Part shown: positions 22,428-31,196 of the stretch, piece by piece
How positions within the stretch are numbered: the stretch's first letter is position 1
Layout of the letters: each line of letters starts with the position of its first letter
Assembly: GCA_041920415.1 (NCBI GenBank)
Contig: JBHGYD010000039.1
Span: forward strand, 1 to 32,669
Direction: 5' to 3'
Source of the DNA: JBHGYD01 sp041920415
GTDB lineage: Bacteria > Bacillota > Bacilli > Bacillales > Anoxybacillaceae
Length of the DNA: 32,669 nt
Notes under the pieces: generated by a model
Seen by the model: the letters and a program-made list of their open reading frames with translations, nothing else
The model's database searches: none
What the model was told of the DNA's origin: nothing
Position numbers and translations under genes: made by a program

Positions 22428-25400
22428 GTGCGATCCTTGCATCGTTATTTTGTTAACAATCAAGATATTCAATCGATTATGGAAGGTGTAGAAGCAGGAT
22501 TAAAAGAACAGCTTGTTGCTGGATTATCAGGGTCAGCGCGGTCTGTCTTTTTATCGTCGCTTTATAAAGAAACAGGCAGGCCGCTACTCGTTGTTACCCA
22601 TAATTTGTTTCAAGCGCAAAAAATATATGATGACCTTATTCAACTGCTAGGGGCAGAAGAAGTATTTCTTTACCCGGTCAATGAGATGATTGCCGCGGAG
22701 ATGGCAATCGCAAGTCCAGAGTTAAAAGCGCAACGTTTAGAAGTGATGAACTATTGGACAGAGCAGAAAAAAGGAGTTGTTATCTCCCCCGTTGCTGGGT
22801 TACGACGTTTATTGCCTCCAAAATCATTATGGAAAGAAAATATGCTAATGTTTGAAGTAAATAAAGAAATAGATGTTGATGTCTATAAGAGCCGCCTAGT
22901 GCAAATGGGATATAAGCGCGTTTCGATGGTATCGACTCCGGGAGAATTTAGCATTCGCGGCGGTATTATTGATATTTACCCACTAACAGCGGAATTCCCT
23001 TACCGAATTGAGCTATTTGATACGGAAGTGGAATCGATTCGCACGTTCACAATCGATGACCAACGTTCTCGCGAGGAAGTCGAAAAAGTCATGGTTGGTC
23101 CTGTCGACGAAATGCTTGTATACGGTGAATCATTAAAACGGGGAATTGAGCGAATTGAAAAAGGATTATCAGAAAGTGTAAAAACATTAAAAGACGAAAA
23201 AGCAAAACAACTGTTGTTTGAACATATTTCATTTGAACTCGAACAGCTAAAGCAAGGACAAGAAATTGAACAACAATATAAATATTCGGCCCTCTTTTAT
23301 GATGAACCTGCTAGTTTGTTAGATTATATGCCGGAAAACGGCTTATTATTGCTAGATGAAGTGGGCAGATTACAAGAAACGTCGGAAAGTTTGGATAAAG
23401 AAGAAGCGGAATGGTACACAAGCTTGTTGGCCGAAGGAAAAATGATTCATGGCGTGCCAATTTCTCACTCTCTTTCTGACCTATTGCAAAAACATAGGAA
23501 GCCGCTCGTTTATTTATCGTTATTTTTGCGCCATGTTCCGCATACGCATCCACAAAATATTGTCAATATTTCTTGTAAACAAATGCAAAACTTCCATGGA
23601 CAAATGTCGTTGTTAAAATCAGAATTGGAGCGTTGGAAGAAGGCGAAATACGCTGTTGTTTTTTTAGCTCCGAATACGGAACGAATGAAAAAATTGCAAT
23701 CGGTTCTAGAGGATTACGAGATCGATGTTGCTCCGCTAAATGATGATGCGGTTCTCATGCACGGCAAATGCCAGATGATTCAAGGGGATTTAAACACAGG
23801 TTTTGAACTACCAATGCAGAAACTTGCGGTCATTACCGAGGAAGAATTATTTAAAAAGCGTGTGAAAAAACCAATCCGTAGACAAAAATTGTCGAATGCC
23901 GAACGAATTAAGAGTTATTCGGAATTACAAGTGGGCGATTATGTTGTGCACGTCAACCATGGGATTGGTAAATATTTAGGGATTGAAACATTAGAAATCA
24001 ATGGAATTCATAAAGACTATATTCATATCCAATATCAAGGAAGCGACACATTATATGTTCCGGTCGACCAAATTGACCAAGTACAAAAGTACGTTGGTTC
24101 GGAAGGAAAAGAGCCAAAAATTTATAAACTCGGCGGCACTGAATGGAAAAAGGTAAAGAAGAAAGTTGAATCATCCGTTCAAGATATTGCGGAAGATTTA
24201 ATCAAACTTTACGCGGAGCGCGAAGCAAGTAAAGGGTATGCTTTTTCACCGGATGGCGAGATGCAACGAGAATTTGAAGCAGCGTTTCCTTATCAAGAAA
24301 CAGAAGATCAACTTCGTTCTATTGAGGAAATTAAGCGTGATATGGAAAGTGAAAGGCCAATGGACCGCCTTCTTTGTGGCGATGTAGGGTATGGAAAAAC
24401 AGAAGTAGCGCTTCGTGCGGCCTTTAAAGCGATTATGGATGGAAAGCAGGTCGCATTCCTCGTGCCGACGACGATTTTAGCACAGCAACATTACGAAACC
24501 GTTCGAGAGCGTTTTCAAGGTTATCCTATTAATGTTGGTTTACTCAATCGTTTCCGCACGAAAAAGCAGCAGACAGAAACGATTAAAGGATTAAAAGACG
24601 GAACGATTGATATGGTTATTGGTACACATCGATTGTTATCGAAAGATGTCACGTTTAAAGACTTAGGTTTGCTTATTATTGATGAAGAACAGCGCTTCGG
24701 TGTCAGCCATAAGGAAAAAATTAAACAGCTCAAAGCAAATATAGATGTTTTAACATTAACTGCAACACCGATTCCAAGAACATTGCATATGTCGATGATT
24801 GGGGTGCGTGATTTATCGATCATTGAAACTCCGCCGGAAAATCGTTTTCCTGTTCAGACATATGTGATGGAGTACACTCCCGAATTGGTACGTGAGGCAA
24901 TTGAACGAGAACTAGCACGAGGTGGACAGGTATTTTTCCTTTATAACCGCATTGAAGATATTGATGTAAAGGCGGAAGAAATCTCCATGCTTGTGCCAGA
25001 CGCGCGTGTCACATATGCCCATGGGAGAATGTCAGAAAATGAACTAGAATCGGTGATGCTTGCGTTTTTAGAAGGACAATATGATGTGTTGGTGACAACA
25101 ACAATTATTGAAACAGGTGTCGACATTCCGAATGTCAATACATTAATTGTGCATGATGCTGACCGAATGGGGCTTTCTCAATTATACCAACTAAGAGGAC
25201 GCGTCGGTCGCTCCAATCGTGTTGCCTATGCTTATTTTACGTATCGGAAAGATAAAGTATTAAATGAAGTCGCAGAAAAACGATTACAAGCGATTAAAGA
25301 GTTTACAGAGCTTGGCTCCGGATTTAAAATTGCCATGCGCGACCTATCGATTCGTGGTGCAGGGAATATATTAGGAGCAGAACAACATGGATTTATCGAT

Positions 25401-25958
25401 TCGGTTGGTTTTGATTTATATTCGCAAATGCTAAAAGAAGCGATTGAAAAACGAAAAGGGATCCAAGAAGAGAAACCGTTTGAAGTGGAAATCGATTTGG
25501 AAGTCGATGCCTACATTCCAGATACGTATATTGCTGATGGTCTGCAAAAAATTGATATGTATAAACGTTTCAAAGCGGTTGATACATTGGAAGAACTTCA
25601 GGAACTCCGCGATGAAATGGTCGACCGTTTCGGAGAGTATCCGGATGAGGTTGATTATTTATTCCAAATTGCTGAAATGAAAGTATACGCAAAACAAAAC
25701 GGTGTGGAATCCATTAAACAACAAAAACAACAAATCGACATATTGTTTACTGAACAAGCTTCCAAAGAAGTGCAGATTCAACGTTTATCAAAAATCGGCG
25801 ATCGATATGGTCGGGTGTTTGGTTTCGGTATGGAAGGACCAAAACTAAAAATCGTCCTCTATGTCAAAGGGCTTAAACCGCAAGAATGGCTAATCATTTT
25901 ATATGAAACACTAAAAGAACTTACGGATGCCAAAAATGAAAAATCTGTAACAACTTAA
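22428..25958 (+). CDS. mfd: Transcription-repair coupling factor Mfd
   Basis: ATP-driven translocase that removes stalled RNA polymerase and recruits UvrA. 1176 residues (1177 in B. subtilis). Domains in order: UvrB-like UvrA-contact region (about 20-350), RNA-polymerase-interacting domain (about 495-565, YSELQVGDYVVHVNHGIGKY), RecG-type helicase lobes with Walker A GDVGYGKT at 651-658 and DEEQ at 752-755, the translocation block QLRGRVGRSNRVAYAYF, and the TRCF C-terminal domain. The start is GTG at 22428 with GAGGAGGG 6 bases upstream; the frame is open back to 22302 through fin, but that has no ribosome site. No terminator is visible before spoVT. Confidence 0.97.
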   Translation: MRSLHRYFVNNQDIQSIMEGVEAGLKEQLVAGLSGSARSVFLSSLYKETGRPLLVVTHNLFQAQKIYDDLIQLLGAEEVFLYPVNEMIAAEMAIASPELKAQRLEVMNYWTEQKKGVVISPVAGLRRLLPPKSLWKENMLMFEVNKEIDVDVYKSRLVQMGYKRVSMVSTPGEFSIRGGIIDIYPLTAEFPYRIELFDTEVESIRTFTIDDQRSREEVEKVMVGPVDEMLVYGESLKRGIERIEKGLSESVKTLKDEKAKQLLFEHISFELEQLKQGQEIEQQYKYSALFYDEPASLLDYMPENGLLLLDEVGRLQETSESLDKEEAEWYTSLLAEGKMIHGVPISHSLSDLLQKHRKPLVYLSLFLRHVPHTHPQNIVNISCKQMQNFHGQMSLLKSELERWKKAKYAVVFLAPNTERMKKLQSVLEDYEIDVAPLNDDAVLMHGKCQMIQGDLNTGFELPMQKLAVITEEELFKKRVKKPIRRQKLSNAERIKSYSELQVGDYVVHVNHGIGKYLGIETLEINGIHKDYIHIQYQGSDTLYVPVDQIDQVQKYVGSEGKEPKIYKLGGTEWKKVKKKVESSVQDIAEDLIKLYAEREASKGYAFSPDGEMQREFEAAFPYQETEDQLRSIEEIKRDMESERPMDRLLCGDVGYGKTEVALRAAFKAIMDGKQVAFLVPTTILAQQHYETVRERFQGYPINVGLLNRFRTKKQQTETIKGLKDGTIDMVIGTHRLLSKDVTFKDLGLLIIDEEQRFGVSHKEKIKQLKANIDVLTLTATPIPRTLHMSMIGVRDLSIIETPPENRFPVQTYVMEYTPELVREAIERELARGGQVFFLYNRIEDIDVKAEEISMLVPDARVTYAHGRMSENELESVMLAFLEGQYDVLVTTTIIETGVDIPNVNTLIVHDADRMGLSQLYQLRGRVGRSNRVAYAYFTYRKDKVLNEVAEKRLQAIKEFTELGSGFKIAMRDLSIRGAGNILGAEQHGFIDSVGFDLYSQMLKEAIEKRKGIQEEKPFEVEIDLEVDAYIPDTYIADGLQKIDMYKRFKAVDTLEELQELRDEMVDRFGEYPDEVDYLFQIAEMKVYAKQNGVESIKQQKQQIDILFTEQASKEVQIQRLSKIGDRYGRVFGFGMEGPKLKIVLYVKGLKPQEWLIILYETLKELTDAKNEKSVTT

Positions 25959-26029
25959 TCATCGATGTTTATGTTTCAGAAAACTTGTCGATGATGAATG
26001 TTGGGGAATTTTATCTAAAATTGAAAAAA

Positions 26030-26139
26030 TCACTTTCATCACGTATAGAAGTTGTATTGTGAAGGATACTAATCACAACAATGGTGGATTCTTCATTAAA
26101 GAATTCATCGATGTATTTTTTATCACTAGATGAAAGTGA
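26030..26139 (+). promoter_or_regulatory. Long-range inverted repeat covering the spoVT ribosome site
   Basis: TCACTTTCATC (26030-26040) is the exact complement of GATGAAAGTGA (26129-26139), 88 bases away. The right arm takes in most of the Shine-Dalgarno sequence AAGTGAGG (26134-26141). A competing local hairpin, TAGATG (26127-26132) with CATCTA (26142-26147), would place AAAGTGAGG in its loop and leave it accessible. The left arm lies upstream of the spoVT promoter (26043-26071). Confidence 0.6.
26043..26071 (+). promoter_or_regulatory. SigG-type promoter of spoVT
   Basis: GTATA (26043-26047), 17-base spacer, GATACTA (26065-26071; six of seven bases of CATACTA). spoVT is SigG-dependent in B. 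subtilis. The start site would be near 26078. Confidence 0.6.
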
Positions 26140-26150
26140 GGCATCTATAG

Positions 26151-26687
26151 ATGAAAGCAACTGGGATTGTTCGTCGAATTGATGATTTAGGAAGGGTTGT
26201 TATCCCAAAAGAAATTCGGAGAACGTTGCGTATCCGCGAAGGAGATCCACTCGAAATATTTGTTGATCGTGACGGCGAAGTCATTTTAAAAAAATATTCA
26301 CCGATTAGCGAGTTAAGTGATTTTGCAAAAGAGTATGCAGAGGCATTATTTGACAGTTTAGGTCACCCTGTTTTAATTTGCGACCGCGATACGTTTATTG
26401 CTGTAGCAGGTGTTTCCAAGAAAGAATTTCTTAACAAAAGCGTTAGTTCATTAGTTGAAAAAGTGATGGAGGAACGGCAATCTGTACTTCACACGGAAGA
26501 GAGTGAAGTGGAAATAGTTGATGGGCATACAGAAACATTGAAATCTTATACAATCAGTTCGATTGTCGCAAATGGTGACCCGATTGGTGCCGTTGTCATT
26601 TTATCTAAAGAGAAAACGCTAGGTGAAGTGGAACATAAAGCGGTGGAAACTGCTGCTAGTTTTTTAGCACGACAAATGGAACAATGA
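26151..26687 (+). CDS. spoVT: Stage V sporulation regulator SpoVT
   Basis: Forespore transcription factor that adjusts SigG-dependent genes. 178 residues, the same as in B. subtilis. The N-terminal AbrB-like swapped-hairpin domain (1-about 52, MKATGIVRRIDDLGRVVIPK) is followed by a GAF domain (about 56-178) for an unknown ligand. The domain is a paralogue of AbrB encoded at 6869-7153. ATG 26151 has AAGTGAGG about 9 bases upstream, and that site is involved in two alternative RNA structures. It has its own SigG-type promoter and a strong terminator. Confidence 0.97.
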   Translation: MKATGIVRRIDDLGRVVIPKEIRRTLRIREGDPLEIFVDRDGEVILKKYSPISELSDFAKEYAEALFDSLGHPVLICDRDTFIAVAGVSKKEFLNKSVSSLVEKVMEERQSVLHTEESEVEIVDGHTETLKSYTISSIVANGDPIGAVVILSKEKTLGEVEHKAVETAASFLARQMEQ

Positions 26688-26688
26688 T

Positions 26689-26719
26689 AAAAGGTAGCTG
26701 CTATGCTACCTTTTTCTTT
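26689..26719 (+). terminator. Intrinsic terminator of spoVT
   Basis: AAAAGGTAGC (26689-26698) pairs perfectly with GCTACCTTTT (26705-26714), followed by a T-rich run. A TATAAT (26725-26730) right after it may be the -10 of a yabM promoter, but no good -35 is seen. Confidence 0.88.
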
Positions 26720-26766
26720 TGCGGTATAATAGCAAAGGCTAGCTTCATGATGGAAGGTGAAAAACG

Positions 26767-28362
26767 ATGACTCTAAACGATGAGTCGCGAACATTGAAAG
26801 CATGGCGAGGAACAGCCGTGTTAGCGGTAGCTGCTTTCATTACGAAAGTATTCAGTGCGTTTTATCGCATACCGTATCAAAACATTGTTGGAGATGTCGG
26901 CTTTTATATTTATCAGCAAGTATACCCGATTTATGGGATTGTCATGGCATTAGCTACTTATGGCTATCCTGTTGTCATTTCTAAGCTCGTAGCTGAGCGG
27001 GTGGCTGAGAAAGATGAAAAGGGAATTACATATATTTTACAAATTTCGTTATGTTTTTTAATGTTCATCGGAATATTTGGTTTTAGTGTTTTGTATATGG
27101 GTGGGGAGCATATTGCCAAATGGATGGGAGATGAAAAACTCACTCCTCTTATTCGGCTTATTTCGTTTTCGTTTTTGCTGCTCCCATTTATTTCAACTTT
27201 GCGCGGTTATTTTCAAGGGCAAAACAATATGATACCGACCGCTGTTTCTCAAGTGGCAGAACAATTTGTGCGAGTAGCGACGATTATATGTTCCTCGTAC
27301 TTTTTAATAAAAAGCGGTCGAACGATCTATGAGGCAGGGGCAGGAGCGATTTTTGGTTCGCTGACAGGAGGCTTTACGGCGCTTTTATTTTTAACTGCTT
27401 ATTGGCTGAGAAGAAGAAATAAAGAAGAAATGTATATAATAAAAACAAAGAACGAGGTCAAAAAAATCGTTTCTTATTTGTTCGTTCAAGGTTTGACGAT
27501 TTGTGTAGCCAATATGGTGTTGACGCTCGTCCAGCTCGTTGATGCGTTATCGCTATTGTCATTGCTCATCGGCAATGGTTTGGAGGAGCATACCGCCCAA
27601 ACATTAAAAGGAATATATGATCGCGGACAGCCACTTATCCAGCTAGGGACTGTCGTTGCCACTTCTTTTTCGTTAACACTCGTTCCCCTTATTTCAGGTG
27701 CGAAAAAGCGGGGAGATGAAGATTTTATCCGTGAGAAAATGGATTTATCACTTCGTGTCGCGATTGTTGTAGGAATGGGCGCTGCTTTAGGTCTTGCATG
27801 CCTTATTCGTCCTACGAATATCATGTTATTTAAAAATGACTTTGGTTCGTTACAGTTAGCCATTTTAGCGATTTCGATTTTGTTTACGACCATAGCTCTT
27901 ACTCTTTCTGCGCTTCTTCAAGGAATCGGATATGAGTGGTTTGCTGTGATTGGAGTGGTGATTGCTGTTTTTAGTAAATGGTTGTTCAATGTATGGTTTG
28001 TTCGAATGTTTGGAACAGCCGGTGCTGCGTTAGCTACTTTGTTATCCTATATGTCCATGTCATTGTTTTTATATTATATATTACAAAAAAAGACAACCGT
28101 TTGTTTTATTCAGAAAAAATATATGTATCCAATGATGAGAGCGGCTTTCACAATGACAGCGATATTACAACTATTCATGTGGGCTACTCATCAATGGAGT
28201 GAAAATCGGTTGTTAGCTGCTGGACAAGCCTTGTTCGGGGTGCTGCTTGGGGGAATTGTTTATATTATAATGGTGTTAAAAGGAAATCTTTTTTCAGAAC
28301 AAGAATTATCCCTTTTTCCTTTTGGAGATAAATTACGTATATTTCTTTTAAAAAATAGGTGA
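26767..28362 (+). CDS. yabM: MOP-superfamily flippase-like membrane protein YabM
   Basis: Polytopic membrane protein of 531 residues (532 in B. subtilis) of the SpoVB/MurJ-like polysaccharide transporter family, with about 14 hydrophobic segments spread across its length. The N-terminal WRGTAVLAVAAFITKVFSAFYRIPYQN stretch, quoted here only in outline, is typical of SpoVB-type members. Related proteins flip lipid-linked wall or spore precursors; the YabM substrate is unknown. ATG 26767 follows GGAAGGTGA by 6 bases. It begins a run of tightly packed genes: yabN begins within 10 bases of its stop, and rqcP follows yabN. Confidence 0.9.
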   Translation: MTLNDESRTLKAWRGTAVLAVAAFITKVFSAFYRIPYQNIVGDVGFYIYQQVYPIYGIVMALATYGYPVVISKLVAERVAEKDEKGITYILQISLCFLMFIGIFGFSVLYMGGEHIAKWMGDEKLTPLIRLISFSFLLLPFISTLRGYFQGQNNMIPTAVSQVAEQFVRVATIICSSYFLIKSGRTIYEAGAGAIFGSLTGGFTALLFLTAYWLRRRNKEEMYIIKTKNEVKKIVSYLFVQGLTICVANMVLTLVQLVDALSLLSLLIGNGLEEHTAQTLKGIYDRGQPLIQLGTVVATSFSLTLVPLISGAKKRGDEDFIREKMDLSLRVAIVVGMGAALGLACLIRPTNIMLFKNDFGSLQLAILAISILFTTIALTLSALLQGIGYEWFAVIGVVIAVFSKWLFNVWFVRMFGTAGAALATLLSYMSMSLFLYYILQKKTTVCFIQKKYMYPMMRAAFTMTAILQLFMWATHQWSENRLLAAGQALFGVLLGGIVYIIMVLKGNLFSEQELSLFPFGDKLRIFLLKNR

Positions 28363-28368
28363 TGAATG

Positions 28369-29832
28369 ATGAATACCATTTTTATTTTCGGTTTAGGTGC
28401 CGGTGATTTAGACCAATTACCACTTGGAATTTATCGTAAATTAAAAACTGCTTCACCGCTTTTCTTACGAACGAAAGAACACCCCGTTGTCGATGCGCTA
28501 AAGGCAGAGGGGATTTCTTTTACAGCATTTGATGATATTTATGAAAAGCACGAGCGGTTTGAAGATGTATATGAGGAAATCGTCAATATTTTATTGGAAC
28601 AAGCGCAAACAAGTAACGTGTTTTATGCGGTTCCTGGACATCCTTTAGTGGCAGAGAAGACCGTGCAGCTACTACTAGAAGCGGAACAACAAAATAAGTG
28701 CAACGTTGTGATTGAAGGTGGGCAAAGCTTTTTAGACGCTTTGTTTACTGCATTAAAAATCGATCCGATTGAAGGGTTTCAGCTCATTGATGCAACATCG
28801 TTTCGTGAAGATGAATGGCAATTAACGCAGCACACCATTTTTTGTCAAGTGTATGATTCATTCATTGCTTCGGAAATAAAGCTTTCGTTAATGGAACAAT
28901 TACCTGATGATTATACTATCTATGTTGTAACGGCTGCGGGAAGCGCTGAAGAGAACGTGACGGAAATCCCTTTATATGAACTCGATCGCGTCACTACGCT
29001 TAATAACTTAACAAGCGTGTATGTTCCACCGGTAAAAGATGAGGCAATGCTTTATCATCGTTTTGAAACATTGCGCCGCGTCATTGCGACACTAAGGGGA
29101 CCAAACGGCTGTCCGTGGGATCGGAAACAAACACATGAATCATTGAAAAAATATTTACTTGAAGAAACATATGAATTGTTCGATGCTATTGATGAGCAAA
29201 ATGATGACCATATCATTGAAGAACTTGGTGATGTGCTTTTACAAGTGATGTTGCATGCGCAAATTGGCGAAGATGAAGGAATGTTTTCAATTAACGATGT
29301 GATACAAAACATTACAGAAAAAATGATTCGCCGCCACCCACACGTATTTGGAGACGTTACAGTACAAAACGCTGAAGAAGTTGTGCAAAATTGGCAACGT
29401 ATTAAAGCGAAAGAAAAACAAGACCGTTCTCCTTCGTTACTTGATGAAGTGACAAAAAGTTTGCCGAATTTATTAAAAGCGTATGAGTTTCAAGCAAAAG
29501 CAGCAAAAGTCGGTTTTGACTGGACCGATGTAAAGCCGATGTGGGATAAGGTCGAAGAAGAAATCGAAGAATTTAAACAGGAAGCTTCTAAAAATACATG
29601 CGATACGAAAAAGCTTATGAACGAGTTTGGCGATATATTGTTCGCCCTTGTGAATATTGCGCGTTATTACAAGATAAATCCCGAAGAAGCGTTACATGCA
29701 ACGAATATGAAATTTTACCGCCGTTTTTCCTATATCGAAGAGCAAGTCAAAAAGAACGGTTTACATATGGAGTCGCTATCATTAGAACAACTCGATCAAT
29801 GGTGGGAAGAAGCAAAAGAAAAAGGACTGTAG
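28369..29832 (+). CDS. yabN: YabN: tetrapyrrole-methylase-like / MazG nucleotide pyrophosphohydrolase
   Basis: Two-domain protein of 487 residues (489 in B. subtilis). Residues 1-about 225 form an S-adenosylmethionine methylase-like domain (GLGAGDLDQLPLGIY near the start, AVPGHPLVAE further on) of unknown substrate. Residues about 235-487 hold two MazG modules: CPWDRKQTHESLKKYLLEE with EELGDVLLQ, and KVEEEIEEFKQ with EFGDILFAL, whose acidic residues bind magnesium and cleave NTPs to NMPs. House-cleaning of abnormal nucleotides is the inferred role. ATG 28369 is preferred over the adjacent ATG 28366 because AGGTGA (28357-28362) is then 6 bases away. rqcP starts 11 bases after the stop. Confidence 0.93.
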   Translation: MNTIFIFGLGAGDLDQLPLGIYRKLKTASPLFLRTKEHPVVDALKAEGISFTAFDDIYEKHERFEDVYEEIVNILLEQAQTSNVFYAVPGHPLVAEKTVQLLLEAEQQNKCNVVIEGGQSFLDALFTALKIDPIEGFQLIDATSFREDEWQLTQHTIFCQVYDSFIASEIKLSLMEQLPDDYTIYVVTAAGSAEENVTEIPLYELDRVTTLNNLTSVYVPPVKDEAMLYHRFETLRRVIATLRGPNGCPWDRKQTHESLKKYLLEETYELFDAIDEQNDDHIIEELGDVLLQVMLHAQIGEDEGMFSINDVIQNITEKMIRRHPHVFGDVTVQNAEEVVQNWQRIKAKEKQDRSPSLLDEVTKSLPNLLKAYEFQAKAAKVGFDWTDVKPMWDKVEEEIEEFKQEASKNTCDTKKLMNEFGDILFALVNIARYYKINPEEALHATNMKFYRRFSYIEEQVKKNGLHMESLSLEQLDQWWEEAKEKGL

Positions 29833-29843
29833 GGGGAATGTGG

Positions 29844-30119
29844 ATGCGTTTAGATAAATTTTTAAAAGTTTCGCGCCTTATTAAACGTCGGACATTAGCG
29901 AAAGAGGTAGCCGATCAAGGTCGAATTACGATAAATGGTGTGACGGCAAAAGCAAGCTCCAATGTGAAGGTGGGCGATGAATTGACAATTCAGTTTGGGC
30001 AAAAAAAGGTAACAGTGAAAATTACAGATGTAAAAGAAGCGACGAAAAAAGAGGAAGCGACCCATCTTTATGAAATCATAAAGGAAGAACGCATTGACAC
30101 AGAGCCATTAGAAAATTAA
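29844..30119 (+). CDS. rqcP: RqcP, ribosome quality control S4 protein (YabO)
   Basis: Small RNA-binding protein of 91 residues, essentially one S4 domain (1-about 60: MRLDKFLKVSRLIKRRTLAK, then GDELTIQFGQKKVTV). With RqcH it supports poly-alanine tailing of stalled nascent chains on free 50S subunits. ATG 29844 is chosen over ATG 29838 because AGGGGG (29831-29836) is then 7 bases upstream and homologues begin MRLDKFLK. It is translationally close-coupled to yabN. The stop codon lies inside the terminator that follows. Confidence 0.94.
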   Translation: MRLDKFLKVSRLIKRRTLAKEVADQGRITINGVTAKASSNVKVGDELTIQFGQKKVTVKITDVKEATKKEEATHLYEIIKEERIDTEPLEN

Positions 30120-30133
30120 TGGCTCTTTATTAT
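30101..30133 (+). terminator. Intrinsic terminator of yabM-yabN-rqcP
   Basis: AGAGCCATTA (30101-30110) pairs perfectly with TAATGGCTCT (30117-30126), followed by TTATTAT. It shields the sporulation pair yabP-yabQ. The stretch to 30261 contains CATACAT-like and CATATGGTA sequences (30195-30207) that could be a mother-cell -10, but no matching -35 was found. Confidence 0.8.
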
Positions 30134-30261
30134 CTTATGATAGATAGAAACGAGGTTAACCGTGCATAGCTTGTTCTAAAATGCCCCTTGCATTCATACA
30201 TATGGTATAAACGTGAGAGGGATGAGCTCTCTTATTCTTAAGGTGAATGCGGGGGATGAAT

Positions 30262-30570
30262 ATGAGCCAACATTATGATTTGACGACAAATAACAATAAA
30301 GGGTCAATACAAGAACATGATGTCATTATGCGGGGAAGACGTCTCCTTGATATTACGGGAGTAAAACAAGTGGAAAGTTTCGATAGCGAGGAATTTTTAT
30401 TGGAAACGGTGATGGGCTTTTTATCGATACGTGGTCAAAATTTACAAATGAAAAATTTAGATGTCGACAAAGGTGTCGTTTCCATTAAAGGGAAAATTTT
30501 CGATCTTATATATTTAGATGACCATCACCAGGAGAAAGCTAAAGGATTCTTTAGCAAGTTGTTCAAATGA
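30262..30570 (+). CDS. yabP: Sporulation protein YabP
   Basis: YabP/YqfC-family protein of 102 residues, needed for spore formation in B. subtilis and made under SigE control in the mother cell. The conserved core RRLLDITGVKQVESFDSEEF and SIRGQNLQMKNLDVDKGVVSIKG (about residues 24-75, shown in part) is clear, as is the GFFSKLFK ending. ATG 30262 has GGGGG (30251-30255) 6 bases upstream; ATG 30256 is less likely because it sits directly after the ribosome site. It overlaps yabQ by 4 bases (ATGA), a translational-coupling arrangement. Confidence 0.92.
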   Translation: MSQHYDLTTNNNKGSIQEHDVIMRGRRLLDITGVKQVESFDSEEFLLETVMGFLSIRGQNLQMKNLDVDKGVVSIKGKIFDLIYLDDHHQEKAKGFFSKLFK

Positions 30571-31178
30571 GTTTAACCACTCAACTAGAAACGATGCTTG
30601 CCATGATCGGAATGGGGAGCTGGCTTGGAGCGGCGCTTGACACGTACGGTCGCTTTTTACAGCGACCAAGGCGAGCTCACTGGGTTGTTTTTATCAATGA
30701 TATTCTGTTTTGGATGGTCCAAGGCCTTATTATTTTTTATGTTTTATTGTTTATCAACGAAGGAGAATTAAGATTTTACATTTTTTTAGCCATTTTATGT
30801 GGCTACGCCGCTTATCAAAGTTTATTTCGTCGTCTTTATTTAAAATTGTTGGAGTGGTCTATTCGCTTCTTTATGACATTGTACCGTTTTTTTGTAAGGA
30901 CATGCTATTATTTGATCGTTCGACCTATTCAATGGCTTTTCCAAGCGTTATTACTAATTTCACTGTTTGTATGGAAAATGTTTCTTTTTATCCTAAAGAT
31001 GCTCTATCGTTGTATCAAACTATTGTTTGTTCCAATCCGCTGGGGAGGGCATTTGATTTGGAGAATGGTTCCACATAAATGGAGATGGTTGATTGATAAA
31101 TTGTTTAGTCAGTTGGGAGGATTTACACAAAAGGGGAAGAATATGATAATTAGATGGGGCTCTAAATTTCGAAAATAA
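30567..31178 (+). CDS. yabQ: Sporulation membrane protein YabQ
   Basis: Membrane protein of 203 residues (211 in B. subtilis) required for spore cortex formation; it localises to the membranes around the forespore in B. subtilis. The first half has four to five hydrophobic segments (about 8-28, 42-62, 68-85, 95-145); the C-terminal part is rich in Trp, Lys and Arg and likely cytoplasmic or membrane-peripheral. The GMGSWLGAALDTYGRFL segment is the family hallmark. The start ATG overlaps the yabP stop and lacks its own strong ribosome site, so coupling to yabP is expected. divIC follows after 18 bases. Confidence 0.9.
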   Translation: MSLTTQLETMLAMIGMGSWLGAALDTYGRFLQRPRRAHWVVFINDILFWMVQGLIIFYVLLFINEGELRFYIFLAILCGYAAYQSLFRRLYLKLLEWSIRFFMTLYRFFVRTCYYLIVRPIQWLFQALLLISLFVWKMFLFILKMLYRCIKLLFVPIRWGGHLIWRMVPHKWRWLIDKLFSQLGGFTQKGKNMIIRWGSKFRK

Positions 31179-31196
31179 GAGTGGAGGTATACAAAG

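Noticed and set aside
25959..26150. Repeated TCATCGATGT (25969-25978 and 26105-26114) and a TCATCGA/TCGATGA stem before spoVT
   Set aside because: The repeats are short and AT-rich, with no U-tract and no link to a known site; the 11-bp repeat in the same region is the more convincing signal.
27486..27893. Minus-strand open frame of 135 codons inside yabM
   Set aside because: It lies antisense to a conserved membrane-protein gene; long antisense frames are common there because of codon bias.
30185..30261. SigE or SigK promoter of yabP
   Set aside because: Good -10-like sequences (CATACAT, CATATGGTA) occur, but no -35 lies at the right distance, so it is not listed as a promoter.
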